Positions 37,324 to 49,769 of a stretch of DNA of 64,000 bases are shown here, piece after piece. The first letter of the stretch is position 1. Each line of letters starts with the position of its first letter. Where the stretch lies: NCBI GenBank assembly GCA_004379165.1, contig NKXK01000022.1, positions 1-64,000 of the forward strand. Direction: 5' to 3'. The translations under genes were made by a program, and so were the position numbers. The notes below the pieces were generated by a model, which was given only the letters and a program-made list of their open reading frames with translations, searched no databases and was not told where the DNA came from. The stretch is from Rhodocyclaceae bacterium (lineage in GTDB: Bacteria; Pseudomonadota; Gammaproteobacteria; Burkholderiales; Rhodocyclaceae).

Positions 37324-37923
37324 ATGTTTCCTGATTCGACTGCCACTGTGTCCATCCTCGTTCTCTTCAACAAACCCTACGGCGTGCTCAGCCAGTTCAC
37401 GCCGGAAGGCAAATGGCAGGGGCTGGCCGGGCATATCCCGGTCAAGGGTGTTTATGTTGCCGGCCGGCTCGACGCCGACAGCGAAGGCCTGCTGGTGCTG
37501 ACCGACGATGGCAAGCTGCAGGCGAAAATCGCCGACCCGAAACACAAGCTGGAAAAAACCTACTGGGCGCAGGTCGAAGGCGAGCCGGACGAGGCGGCGC
37601 TCGACCGGCTGCGAGCCGGTATCCCGCTATCCGATTTCACCGCGCTGCCAGCAAAAGTGCGGCGCATCGACGAACCCGCTGGGCTGTGGCAGCGCGACCC
37701 GCCGATTCGCTACCGCCCGGCCATCCCGACCGCCTGGCTGGAAATCCGCATTCGCGAGGGCAAGAACCGCCAGGTCAGGCGGATGACGGCGGCCATCGGT
37801 TATCCTACGCTGCGGCTGATCCGCGCGGCAGTCGGCGGCGCGACGCTGGCTGGCCTCAGGCTTGGGCAGTGGCGACGCATCGAAGGTTCGCCCGCCGAAA
37901 TATTAGGGAAATTCAATGAGTAA
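37324..37923 (+). CDS. rluE: 23S rRNA pseudouridine synthase RluE-type
   Basis: A 199-residue RsuA/RluB/RluE-class pseudouridine synthase lacking the S4 domain, as in RluE (U2457 of 23S rRNA in E. coli). The catalytic motif is VAGRLDADSEGLLVLTDDG; NKPYGVLSQF and REGKNRQVRRMTAAIG are the other hallmarks. Translation may start at ATG 37324 or at GTG 37348 (VSILVLFNKP), which fits the family better; the sequence between is adjacent to repeat copy 10. It overlaps the next gene by 8 bases. Confidence 0.92.
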   Translation: MFPDSTATVSILVLFNKPYGVLSQFTPEGKWQGLAGHIPVKGVYVAGRLDADSEGLLVLTDDGKLQAKIADPKHKLEKTYWAQVEGEPDEAALDRLRAGIPLSDFTALPAKVRRIDEPAGLWQRDPPIRYRPAIPTAWLEIRIREGKNRQVRRMTAAIGYPTLRLIRAAVGGATLAGLRLGQWRRIEGSPAEILGKFNE

Positions 37924-38359
37924 AAAATTTTTTGCGCTGGCCTTCGGCCTGCTGCTGGCCGCTACCGCGATGGCCGAGGGCGAGATGCCCGTGATGGAGC
38001 TGCGGGCCGGATTCCACCGGATCGAAGCCGAAGTAGCTGCAACCGACCAGAACCGCCAGATCGGCCTGATGAACCGCAAGGCAATGGCCCAGCAGCGCGG
38101 CATGCTCTTCGTCTTCAATCACGAAAACACCCACTGCATGTGGATGCGCAATACCTTCATCCCGCTTTCCGTCGCCTTCATGGACGCTGATGGCGTGATC
38201 ATCAACATCGAGGACATGCAGCCGCAAACCGAGAACAACCACTGCGCCCGCAAGCCGGCGCGCTATGCGCTGGAAATGAACCTCGGCTGGTTCGCCCAGC
38301 GCGGCATCAAGCCCGGCACCCGCCTCGGCGGCATGGACAAGGCACCGCGCCCGCAATAA
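37916..38359 (+). CDS. DUF192 family exported protein
   Basis: A 147-residue protein with a signal peptide (MSKKFFALAFGLLLAATAMA) and a DUF192 domain: IEAEVAATDQNRQIGLMNRKAMAQQRGMLFVF, then HCMWMRNTFIPLSVAFMDADG. The domain is common, periplasmic or outer-envelope associated, and functionally unassigned. Its start overlaps rluE by 8 bases and it is 3 bases from ubiC, so the three are one transcription unit. Confidence 0.9.
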   Translation: MSKKFFALAFGLLLAATAMAEGEMPVMELRAGFHRIEAEVAATDQNRQIGLMNRKAMAQQRGMLFVFNHENTHCMWMRNTFIPLSVAFMDADGVIINIEDMQPQTENNHCARKPARYALEMNLGWFAQRGIKPGTRLGGMDKAPRPQ

Positions 38360-38362
38360 TTC

Positions 38363-38875
38363 ATGCGCCGTCATCATTGGCACACCCCGCTTTGCCCCGG
38401 GCCCGATGCCGCGCTGCGCAGCTGGCTGACCGAAACCGGCTCGCTGACCGCGCGCTGCATCCGGCACAGCCAGCACTTCGCCGTGCGCCTGCTCGCCTAC
38501 GGCAAGGCGAGGCCACTGGGTGACGAGGCCAACGCCCGCCGTGCCTGGGTGCGCGAAGTGGTGCTCGAATGCGACGGCCGCCCGGTGATCTTTGCCCACA
38601 CCACGCTCCCCTGCAACCGTGGCGGACGATTGACGCGCTGGCTGGCCGGACTCGGCAGCCGTTCCCTTGGCTCGCTGCTCTTCTCCTACCCCGGCTTCAG
38701 GCGCGGCCCCATCGAATTCTGCCGCCTCGATGCCCGTCATCCGCTCTACCGCCGGGCAGCGCAACTCGGGCCGCTACCGGCAGTCCTCTGGGCTCGGCGA
38801 TCACTGCACACGCTGGCCGGCCAGAGCGTGCTGGTAACCGAAGTGTTTCTGCCGGGAATCGCACAGCTGTCTTGA
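38363..38875 (+). CDS. ubiC: Chorismate lyase
   Basis: UbiC removes pyruvate from chorismate to give 4-hydroxybenzoate, the first step of ubiquinone synthesis. The 170-residue protein has WLTETGSLTARC near the N-terminus, VREVVLECDGRPVIFAHTTLP in the core, and the late LYRRAAQLGPLPAVLWARRS and VTEVFLPGI segments that line the active site. Length and motifs fit the family. The partner ubiA is not adjacent. Confidence 0.92.
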   Translation: MRRHHWHTPLCPGPDAALRSWLTETGSLTARCIRHSQHFAVRLLAYGKARPLGDEANARRAWVREVVLECDGRPVIFAHTTLPCNRGGRLTRWLAGLGSRSLGSLLFSYPGFRRGPIEFCRLDARHPLYRRAAQLGPLPAVLWARRSLHTLAGQSVLVTEVFLPGIAQLS

Positions 38876-38893
38876 ACTGCGCACAGGCATCGA

Positions 38894-38926
38894 CTGCGGT
38901 GAACCTGAAAAACGGGCGAAAAATGG
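38894..38926 (-). repeat. Dispersed repeat, copy 11 (reverse)
   Basis: CTGCGGTGAACCTGAAAAA followed by GGGCGAAAAATGG, between convergent ubiC and the hybrid kinase gene. Confidence 0.88.
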
Positions 38927-39011
38927 GGCGGCTGAAGAGGTGCGTTGGGGGCGGCACTCGACCCTGATCTGCCTGATGACATTTGCAACGGAGATGTCCG
39001 CTTCCTGAACC

Positions 39012-42260
<3,249 letters not shown>

Positions 42261-42424
42261 TGATCAACCATCCGAACGGGTACTCTTAGTCCATTTTAAA
42301 CCTCATCAGCAACACGGGTTTGTAGGGGTGGCCATTTGAATGGTTTTTTGTGGAGCCCAGTTGGAGATGTTCATCCTTCCAAACTTGCACCGTCGACCGG
42401 AGGCTTATAAGCGAAAGTGCAATG

Positions 42425-42453
42425 AAAAGAGGGAGCTAAATGCTCCCTCTTTT
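42425..42453. terminator. Terminator after sodB
   Basis: A perfect 12-bp stem (AAAAGAGGGAGC with GCTCCCTCTTTT) and 5-base loop, with A and T runs on both sides. The rest of 42261-42500 shows no gene. Confidence 0.85.
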
Positions 42454-42500
42454 TACAAACTCGATTTACGAGTTGTTTATCCTGAAATAAAAGGCTTCGA

Positions 42501-43085
42501 TCAGGCGAAGTTGGCTTCGGCGAAGGACCAGTTGACCAGCGAGGCGAGGAAGGTTTCGACGAACTTCGGACGCAGGTTGCGGTAGTCGATGTAGTAGGCG
42601 TGTTCCCAGACGTCGACGCAGAGCAGGGCCTTGTCGCCGGTGGTCAGCGGGGTCCCGGCGGCGCCCATGTTGACGATGTCAACGGAGCCGTCGGCCTTCT
42701 TGACCAGCCAGGTCCAGCCGGAACCGAAGTTGCCGACAGCGGAGGCCTGGAAGGCGGCCTTGAAGGCGTCGAGCGAACCCCACTTGGCGTCGATGGCGGC
42801 TGCCAGGGCGCCGGTCGGGGCGCCGCCGCCGTTCGGCTTCATGCAACTCCAGAAGAAGGTGTGGTTCCAGACCTGGGCGGCGTTGTTGTAGATGCCGCCG
42901 GCCGGGGCCTTCTTGACGATTGCTTCGAGGTCGAGGGCTTCGTACTCGGTGCCCTTGATCAGGTTGTTAAGGTTAACCACGTAGGCATTGTGGTGCTTGC
43001 TGTAGTGGTAGTCGAAGGTCTCGGCCGACATGTGCGGGGCAAGGGCATCCTTGGCGTAGGGCAGCGCGGGCAGTTGGTGTTCCAT
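42501..43085 (-). CDS. sodB: Superoxide dismutase (Fe)
   Basis: A 194-residue cytoplasmic superoxide dismutase converting superoxide to hydrogen peroxide and oxygen. Metal-ligand segments are YHYSKHHNAYV, WNHTFFWSCMKP and DVWEHAYYIDYRN. The iron form is favoured by the SodB-like length and the GGIYNNAAQVWNHTF and FGSGWTWLV segments, though metal specificity cannot be proved from sequence. No signal peptide. A clear ribosome site (GGAG) precedes it, and a strong terminator follows. Confidence 0.95.
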   Translation of the reverse strand: MEHQLPALPYAKDALAPHMSAETFDYHYSKHHNAYVVNLNNLIKGTEYEALDLEAIVKKAPAGGIYNNAAQVWNHTFFWSCMKPNGGGAPTGALAAAIDAKWGSLDAFKAAFQASAVGNFGSGWTWLVKKADGSVDIVNMGAAGTPLTTGDKALLCVDVWEHAYYIDYRNLRPKFVETFLASLVNWSFAEANFA

Positions 43086-43124
43086 GGGGATTCTCCGTTG
43101 TATTTGAGGGGTGAAACGAAAATT

Positions 43125-44477
43125 CTAGTCAGCTTCGGGCTTGGCGACAACCTGATTCACGGTCGCCGCCGCCTTGCCGCTGGCAAAACTAAGGTTGATG
43201 CGGTCGCCGGCCTTGAGCTGCGCGGCATCGCGAATGCAGCGCCCGTCGGCATCGACTGCCAGGGCGTAACCCCGGCGAAGCACGGCGAGCGGATCCAGTT
43301 GCTTGAGACCGCCGGAGAGCGCGTTAAGTTTCGTCTGCCGCAGCGAATGTTGCCAGCGAATCTGCGTGTCGAGCTGCTGCTGGAGTTGTTTCAGGTGCAT
43401 TTGCAGTCGTGCCGGTTGCGGCCGCGCCTGCTGCAGATGCCGACCCAGCGCGACAAGCGACTGCTGGCGGCGTTCGTTCTGCTGGCCCAGTGCCAGGCCA
43501 AGGCGACGCCGCAAATCAGCCAGTGCCTCTCCTTGCTGGCGTAGTTTTTGCGCCGGGTGCGTCAGCCGGCTGGTGAGCCAGTCGAGCTGCTGCTGGCATT
43601 GCGCGAGGTGGCGCGTCTGGCTGCGGGCCAGCCGGGAATGCAGTGCCACAAGCTGGGCGAGTAGCGCAGCACGCTCGGGACAGACCAGTTCGGCAGCGGC
43701 GGTGGGGGTCGGCGCGCGCAGGTCGGCGGTAAAGTCGGCAATGGTGAAGTCGGTTTCGTGACCGACACCGCTGATTACCGGTACCCGGCAGGCACGGATG
43801 GCGCGGGCGACGGCTTCTTCGTTGAAGGCCCAGAGGTCTTCGAGCGAGCCGCCGCCGCGGCAGAGGATGATTGCATCGACGCCGTGGCCGTCAGTCTCGG
43901 TGAGGGCGGCAGCGATCTTCTCGCCGGCGCTGTCGCCCTGTACCGGGCAGGGGAAGATAGTCACGTGCAGTTGTGGTGCGCGCCGGCGTAGTGTGCTCAG
44001 GACATCGCGCAGGGCGGCTGCCTGCAGGCTGGTGACGATGCCGATGTGGCGGGGGAAGGCCGGCAGCGGTCGCTTGCGGTCGATCGCAAAAAGCCCCTCA
44101 TTTTCAAGTTGCGCCTTGAGCCGAAGAAAACGCTCGAAAAGGTCGCCCTGGCCGGCCTTGCGTACGGCTTCGATGGTCAGCTGGAATTCGCCACGCGGCT
44201 CGTAGAAGGATACCAGTGCCCGGGCTTCGACCTTCTGGCCATTTTCCACCCGCCAGCCGAGCAGTTGCGCCCGGCTGCGCCACATCACGCAACGCACCTG
44301 GGCGCTGCCGTCTTTGAGCGAAAAATAGACGTGGCCGGAGCTGGCGTAGGTGAGATTGGAGATTTCGCCACCCACCCAGAGCAGCGGGAAGGCTGCTTCC
44401 AAGCAGTCGCGCACCAGCCGGTTGAGGGTGGCGACGCTGAGAACCTCGTTATTGAAAGGTGGCGTGGATTCGGACAT
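43125..44477 (-). CDS. xseA: Exodeoxyribonuclease VII large subunit
   Basis: XseA with XseB degrades single-stranded DNA to oligonucleotides. The 450-residue protein has the N-terminal OB fold (LWVGGEISNLTYASSGHVYFSLKD), the catalytic core (HIGIVTSLQAAALRDVLSTLRRR; GGGSLEDLWAFNEEAVARAI; PVISGVGHETDFTIADFTADLRAPTP) and the long C-terminal coiled coil rich in Gln and Leu. Length is normal. It lies 39 bases upstream of sodB on the same strand. Confidence 0.96.
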   Translation of the reverse strand: MSESTPPFNNEVLSVATLNRLVRDCLEAAFPLLWVGGEISNLTYASSGHVYFSLKDGSAQVRCVMWRSRAQLLGWRVENGQKVEARALVSFYEPRGEFQLTIEAVRKAGQGDLFERFLRLKAQLENEGLFAIDRKRPLPAFPRHIGIVTSLQAAALRDVLSTLRRRAPQLHVTIFPCPVQGDSAGEKIAAALTETDGHGVDAIILCRGGGSLEDLWAFNEEAVARAIRACRVPVISGVGHETDFTIADFTADLRAPTPTAAAELVCPERAALLAQLVALHSRLARSQTRHLAQCQQQLDWLTSRLTHPAQKLRQQGEALADLRRRLGLALGQQNERRQQSLVALGRHLQQARPQPARLQMHLKQLQQQLDTQIRWQHSLRQTKLNALSGGLKQLDPLAVLRRGYALAVDADGRCIRDAAQLKAGDRINLSFASGKAAATVNQVVAKPEAD

Positions 44478-44759
44478 CGCTGCATTGTACCTTGTGACGC
44501 TCCGTGGTTAGAATTTCTTGACACTCTGAAAAATATTCAAGTCATTGATTTTAAAAGAGCCAAACAATCTGCCTTGTTTTTTGGCAGGGGAAGAAAAATC
44601 CTTTGCCAAACAGGGGTTAGCGCAATTGATGACACCCGTTCCACAGACTTTTCCACAGCATCTGGGGATAAGGGGGCGGGGCGCGACAATTTGCCGCACT
44701 TGCCCCGGCGCGGTGGGGAAGGCAGAATTGCGGGCTAGGTTTTCACCAAGGACATTCCT

Positions 44760-45365
44760 GTGTTTGAAATCGTCAAAGCGGCCGGCTGGCCGATCTGGCC
44801 GCTGTTGCTGGCCTCCATCATCTCCGTCGCGCTGATCATCGAGCGTCTGGTCGCACTGCGCCGTGCCAAGGTGGTGCCGGCGGGGTTGTTGCAGCGCGCT
44901 GTCGGTGAATTCCGTCGGGGGGGCGACAACAGCAAGCTGCTGGACGACCTCGAGCGTCATTCGCCGCTCGGTCGCGTGCTTGCTGCAGGCCTGCGCAATG
45001 TCGGCCTGTCGCGCGAAGTCATGAAGGAGTCGATCGAGGAGGCGGGTTCCTTCGTCATGCACGACCTCAACCGCTACCTGACGACGCTCGGCACCATCGC
45101 TTCGATCGCACCGCTGATGGGCCTGTTCGGCACCGTCATCGGGATGATTGAAATCTTCGGTTCGCAGACCCCGGGTAGCGGCAACCCGCAGCAACTGGCG
45201 CAAGGGATTTCCATTGCGCTGTACAACACCGGTTTCGGCATCTTCATCGCCATCCCCAGCGTCATATTCTGGCGCCACTTCCGGGCACTGGTCGATGGCT
45301 TCGTCGTCGAGATGGAGCAGCAGGCTGTGCGTCTGGTCGAAATCATGCATGGCGAACGGAAGTAA
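44760..45365 (+). CDS. exbB: ExbB/TolQ-family proton channel protein
   Basis: A 201-residue inner-membrane protein of the MotA/TolQ/ExbB family. It has an N-terminal helix (PIWPLLLASIISVALIIERL) and two later helices (GTIASIAPLMGLFGTVIGMIEIF; GISIALYNTGFGIFIAIPSVIF) that form the proton channel with ExbD. It starts at GTG 44760, seven bases after AAGGA. It is the first gene of an exbB-exbD-lpxK-Trm112-kdsB run common in betaproteobacteria, where it may energise envelope processes rather than iron uptake. The 282 bases before it hold no gene. Confidence 0.9.
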   Translation: MFEIVKAAGWPIWPLLLASIISVALIIERLVALRRAKVVPAGLLQRAVGEFRRGGDNSKLLDDLERHSPLGRVLAAGLRNVGLSREVMKESIEEAGSFVMHDLNRYLTTLGTIASIAPLMGLFGTVIGMIEIFGSQTPGSGNPQQLAQGISIALYNTGFGIFIAIPSVIFWRHFRALVDGFVVEMEQQAVRLVEIMHGERK

Positions 45366-45368
45366 GCG

Positions 45369-45785
45369 ATGAAATTCCAGCGCGGGCGGCGTCACGAAGA
45401 GCCGGAAATCAACCTGATCCCGATGATCGACGTCCTGCTGGTCATCATCATCTTCCTGATGCTGTCGACCACTTACTCCAAGTTCTCCGGGCTCGAGATC
45501 AACCTGCCGACGGCGGATGCCACCAAGCAGGCCGAACAGCCCAACGAAATCGATGTGGCAGTGACGGCGACCGGCCAGGTGCTGGTCAACAAGTCGCCGC
45601 TGACAGCGAATGATGTGCGCAGCATTTCGGATGCGCTGCGCCGCGCTGCCGGTACGCGCAACGATCCGGTCATCGTCATCAACGCCGACGCCAAGGCGAC
45701 CCACCAGAGCGTGGTCGACATCATGCAGGCGGCGCAGAGTGCTGGCTACCCGCACATCTCCTTCGCGACGCAGACACCGCACTGA
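45369..45785 (+). CDS. exbD: ExbD/TolR-family protein
   Basis: A 138-residue partner of ExbB. It has the short cytoplasmic N-terminus EPEINLIPMIDVLLVIIIFLML with the conserved Asp in the single membrane helix, then the periplasmic domain (LEINLPTADA; DPVIVINADAKATHQSVVDIM). It starts 3 bases after exbB, and its stop overlaps the lpxK start. Confidence 0.93.
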   Translation: MKFQRGRRHEEPEINLIPMIDVLLVIIIFLMLSTTYSKFSGLEINLPTADATKQAEQPNEIDVAVTATGQVLVNKSPLTANDVRSISDALRRAAGTRNDPVIVINADAKATHQSVVDIMQAAQSAGYPHISFATQTPH

Positions 45786-46795
45786 TGCTGGCACGCTGGC
45801 TGCAGCGACAGTGGTTCGCACAACGCCGGCTGTCGCCGGCGTTGTGGCTTTTGCTGCCACTGTTGTTGCCGCTGCATACGCTGTTCTGCCTGGTTTCAGG
45901 GTGCCGACGGCGTCGCACCATCGGTCGTCGCCTGCCGGTGCCGGTCGTTGTCGTCGGCAACATCACGGTCGGCGGTGCCGGGAAGACGCCGCTGACGCTC
46001 TGGCTGGCTCAGCAGCTGGTGGCGCGGGGACGGCGACCGGGTATCGTCAGTCGCGGCTACGGCCGTCAAGGTGAAGCCTCATCTGCGGTGACCCCGGAAA
46101 ACAGCCCGAAATCGGTGGGCGACGAACCGCTGTTGCTGGCACGCCGCAGCGGTGTGCCGGTCTGGGTCGGCCGGGATCGTGCCGCAGCGGGCGCTGCCTT
46201 GCTGGCCGCACACCCGGAGGTCGATATCGTCCTTTGCGACGATGGCCTGCAACATTACAAACTGGCTCGCGACGCTGAACTGGCGGTGTTTGATGGCCGA
46301 GCCGCCGGCAACGGCTGGCGCCTGCCGCTGGGGCCGCTGCGCGAGCCGCTGTCGAGACTGCGCGATGTGGATGCGGTGATCCGCAACGGCGCCGTCGATC
46401 TACCGCTGCCGCCCGCGCTGCCAGTTTTCGACATGCATCTCGAAGCCGGCGATTTCTACGCGCTGGGCGATCCGGCGCGACGTTGCACCGCCTCGGCATT
46501 GTTCGGTAGGAAGCTCCATGCGATGGCCGGCATCGGCGATCCGGGGCGTTTTTTTCGCACCCTGAGCGAGCTTGGCCTGCAGTTCGAGGCGCATCCCTTC
46601 CCTGATCATCATGACTATGTCGCAGCAGATCTGACCTTTGCCGGCGATGGCGTGCTGCTGATGACCGAGAAGGATGCAGTAAAATGCGCTGGACTGACGA
46701 CAGGCGAAGCTTGGGTTTTGCCGGTTGAGGCGGCACTCTCGCCGGCTCTGATCGATCTTATTCTGGAGAAACTGCGTGGACGCACGGCTGCTTGA
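45785..46795 (+). CDS. lpxK: Tetraacyldisaccharide 4'-kinase
   Basis: LpxK phosphorylates the lipid A disaccharide at the 4' position, at the inner membrane. The 336-residue protein has an N-terminal hydrophobic helix ([18 protein letters not shown]), the P-loop [31 protein letters not shown], and DVDAVIRNG. Between SRGYG and [11 protein letters not shown] the segment [11 protein letters not shown] is encoded by a near match to the dispersed repeat. The family also has a VTP-x-S type stretch here, so it may be partly coincidental. The end overlaps the next gene by 20 bases. Confidence 0.95.
   Translation: MLARWLQRQWFAQRRLSPALWLLLPLLLPLHTLFCLVSGCRRRRTIGRRLPVPVVVVGNITVGGAGKTPLTLWLAQQLVARGRRPGIVSRGYGRQGEASSAVTPENSPKSVGDEPLLLARRSGVPVWVGRDRAAAGAALLAAHPEVDIVLCDDGLQHYKLARDAELAVFDGRAAGNGWRLPLGPLREPLSRLRDVDAVIRNGAVDLPLPPALPVFDMHLEAGDFYALGDPARRCTASALFGRKLHAMAGIGDPGRFFRTLSELGLQFEAHPFPDHHDYVAADLTFAGDGVLLMTEKDAVKCAGLTTGEAWVLPVEAALSPALIDLILEKLRGRTAA
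46083..46115 (-). repeat. Dispersed repeat-like sequence, copy 12 (reverse, inside lpxK)
   Basis: CTGCGGTGACCCCGGAAAA then CAGCCCGAAATCGG, spaced exactly as in intergenic copies but coding for a segment that resembles normal LpxK. Confidence 0.55.
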
Positions 46796-46952
46796 TATTC
46801 TCGTCTGCCCGATTTGCAAGGGCAACCTCGAACACAAAAAGGCGGAGAAGGAGCTGGTTTGCAAACCCTGCAAGCTTGCTTTCCCGATTCGTGACGACAT
46901 CCCGGTCATGCTGGAGGACGAAGCCCGGCAACTTTCGGCAGACGAAGCGTGA
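46776..46952 (+). CDS. Trm112 family protein (YcaR-like)
   Basis: A 58-residue zinc-binding protein: [19 protein letters not shown], then [19 protein letters not shown], giving two CxxC pairs. It begins at GTG 46776, seven bases after GGAG. The lpxK overlap (20 bases) and its place before kdsB are the standard arrangement in betaproteobacteria. Bacterial Trm112-type proteins are small activators or scaffolds; the partner here is unknown. Confidence 0.9.
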   Translation: MDARLLDILVCPICKGNLEHKKAEKELVCKPCKLAFPIRDDIPVMLEDEARQLSADEA

Positions 46953-47737
46953 TGCTGACGCCGGCCTTCAAGGTGGTGATTCCGGCGCGCTATGCGTCGA
47001 CCCGCCTGCCGGCCAAGCCGCTGCTCGATCTGGGCGGCAAGCCGATGGTCGTTCGCGTCGCCGAACGCGCGCGTTTGTCCGGTGCCGAAGAAATCTGGGT
47101 CGCCACCGATCACCCGGAGGTCCGGGCCGCCGCCGAAGCGCATGAAGTCGCCGCGCTGATGACGCGCAGCGATCATCCGACCGGTACCGACAGGCTGGCC
47201 GAGGTCGTCGAGCAGCGTGACTGGGGGACCGATACCATCATCGTCAACGTTCAGGGTGATGAGCCATTGATCGAGCCGGCGGTGATCCTGCAGACGGCGC
47301 GACAACTGGCGGTGAGCGGTGCCGACATCGCCACGGTTGCGCATCCGATTCATGACGCTGCGGATTTCTTTAATCCCAACGTCGTCAAGGTGGTCTGCCG
47401 AGCCGATGGCGACGCGGCGTATTTCTCGCGCGCGCCGATTCCCTATGCGCGGGATCATTTTGCCGCCAATGGCACTGGTATCAGCCTGCCCGCAGACTTT
47501 CCGGCCTATCGCCACGTCGGGTTGTACGCCTACCGCGCCAGCTTTCTCAAGGCCTACGCCGGGCTGTCAGTGGCGCCGACCGAGCAGTTCGAGTCGCTGG
47601 AGCAACTACGCGCTTTATGGCATGGCTACCGCATCAGCGTGACGCTGATCGATGCGGCGCCGGCGCCCGGCGTCGATACGCCCGAGGATGCCGAAAGGAT
47701 GCGGAAACTGTTTGACCGGGCCGGAAATAGCGAGTAA
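46952..47737 (+). CDS. kdsB: 3-deoxy-manno-octulosonate cytidylyltransferase
   Basis: KdsB activates Kdo with CTP for lipopolysaccharide synthesis. The 261-residue protein has the nucleotide-binding [44 protein letters not shown], and INV-type [10 protein letters not shown] segments. Either GTG 46949 or ATG 46952 may start it; both overlap the previous stop codon. Together with lpxK it shows a lipid A/Kdo theme in this operon. Confidence 0.96.
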   Translation: MLTPAFKVVIPARYASTRLPAKPLLDLGGKPMVVRVAERARLSGAEEIWVATDHPEVRAAAEAHEVAALMTRSDHPTGTDRLAEVVEQRDWGTDTIIVNVQGDEPLIEPAVILQTARQLAVSGADIATVAHPIHDAADFFNPNVVKVVCRADGDAAYFSRAPIPYARDHFAANGTGISLPADFPAYRHVGLYAYRASFLKAYAGLSVAPTEQFESLEQLRALWHGYRISVTLIDAAPAPGVDTPEDAERMRKLFDRAGNSE

Positions 47738-47777
47738 CTTTTTGCCCTTAGGGAACGGCCGCCACTGACGCCGATAA

Positions 47778-48467
<690 letters not shown>

Positions 48468-48476
48468 GGAAGCGAC

Positions 48477-49736
48477 ATGTCGGCACGAAACGCCTTCTAC
48501 GCGCAGTCGGGGGGCGTGACTGCCGTCATCAATGCAACGGCGTGCGGCCTGATTCAGGAAGCGCGCCGTTTTCCCGAGCGTATCGGGAAAGTTTATGCCG
48601 GTCGGGATGGCATCATCGGTGCCCTGACCGAAGACCTGATCGACACCTCGCTCGAGAGCGATGCCGACATTGCCCGCCTGCGCCATACGCCCGGCGGCGC
48701 CTTTGGTTCCTGCCGCTACAAGCTGAAGAGCCTGGAAACCCATCGCGCCCAGTACGAACGCCTTATCGAAGTGTTCAAGGCGCACGACATCGGCTATTTC
48801 TTCTACAACGGCGGCAACGACTCCATGGACACCGCGTGGAAGGTGTCGCAGATTGCCGAGAAGATGGGGTATCCTGTCGTCTGCGTTGGCGTGCCGAAAA
48901 CAGTAGACAACGATCTGCCGCATACCGACTGCTGCCCGGGTTTCGGTTCGGTCGCCAAGTACGTGGCGACGTCCATACGCGAAGCCGGCTACGACGTCGT
49001 GTCAATGGCGCGGACCTCGACCAAGATTTTCGTGCTCGAAGTCATGGGCCGCCACGCCGGCTGGATCACCGCCGCCTGCGGGCTGGCTGCCGAGAACAAC
49101 GGCGAGCCGCCGCACATCCTGCTCTTCCCGGAAGTGCCTTTCAATCCCGAGGCCTTTGTCGCCCGCGTCGATGCCTGCGTCAAGCAATATGGCTACTGCA
49201 CCGTGGCGGTGTCCGAGGGTTTGTCGGATGCCGAGGGTCGGCTGATTGCGGAATCCGGCGCCAAGGATGCGTTCGGTCACTCGCAACTCGGTGGCGTCGG
49301 ACAGGTGGTGGCGCAGTTGATCAAGGACAAACTGGGTCTCAAGTACCACTGGGCGCTGGCCGATTACCTGCAGCGTTCGGCGCGCCATCTGGCGTCGCGT
49401 ACCGATCTCGAACAGGCTCATGCCCTCGGCGTAGCAGCGGTCGACCTGGCTTTGCAGGGAAAAAATGCAGTCATGGCGACTATTTGCCGGCTCGCTGATG
49501 AACCTTACCGCTGGGAAATCAGTGATGCGCCGCTGGCGGAAATCGCCAACGTCGAACGCAAGATGCCGGCGGAGTTCATCACGCCGGACGGTTTCCATAT
49601 CACCGAGGCTTGCCGGGCCTACTTGCAGCCCTTGATCGAAGGCGAGGAGCCGCCGCCTTTCCGAGGTGGCCTGCCGGATTACATACGTTTGAAAAATATC
49701 GCCGTGCCGAAAAAGTTGCCGGCGTTTGCCGTCTGA
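48477..49736 (+). CDS. pfp: Pyrophosphate-dependent 6-phosphofructokinase
   Basis: This 419-residue enzyme phosphorylates fructose 6-phosphate with PPi, reversibly. The motif GGNDSMDT (about residues 103-110) and especially the lysine in PKTVDNDL (about 132-139) mark PPi use; ATP-dependent enzymes have a Gly in place of that Lys. MGRHAGWITA and the EGL segment complete the site. It starts 9 bases after adk and is followed by a membrane pyrophosphatase gene, so it belongs to a PPi-centred group. Confidence 0.93.
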   Translation: MSARNAFYAQSGGVTAVINATACGLIQEARRFPERIGKVYAGRDGIIGALTEDLIDTSLESDADIARLRHTPGGAFGSCRYKLKSLETHRAQYERLIEVFKAHDIGYFFYNGGNDSMDTAWKVSQIAEKMGYPVVCVGVPKTVDNDLPHTDCCPGFGSVAKYVATSIREAGYDVVSMARTSTKIFVLEVMGRHAGWITAACGLAAENNGEPPHILLFPEVPFNPEAFVARVDACVKQYGYCTVAVSEGLSDAEGRLIAESGAKDAFGHSQLGGVGQVVAQLIKDKLGLKYHWALADYLQRSARHLASRTDLEQAHALGVAAVDLALQGKNAVMATICRLADEPYRWEISDAPLAEIANVERKMPAEFITPDGFHITEACRAYLQPLIEGEEPPPFRGGLPDYIRLKNIAVPKKLPAFAV

Positions 49737-49769
49737 TTTCTTGGTCAGTTAGCGAAAAGGGGAGAGAGT

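Noticed and set aside
42340-42585. Open frame between the hybrid kinase and sodB
   Set aside because: It crosses the sodB terminator and runs antisense into sodB; no homologous-looking segment or ribosome site.
44478-44759. Possible DnaA-box-like TTTTCCACA sequences before exbB
   Set aside because: Only one mismatched box with no cluster, AT-rich unwinding region or dnaA/gidA context; not an origin.
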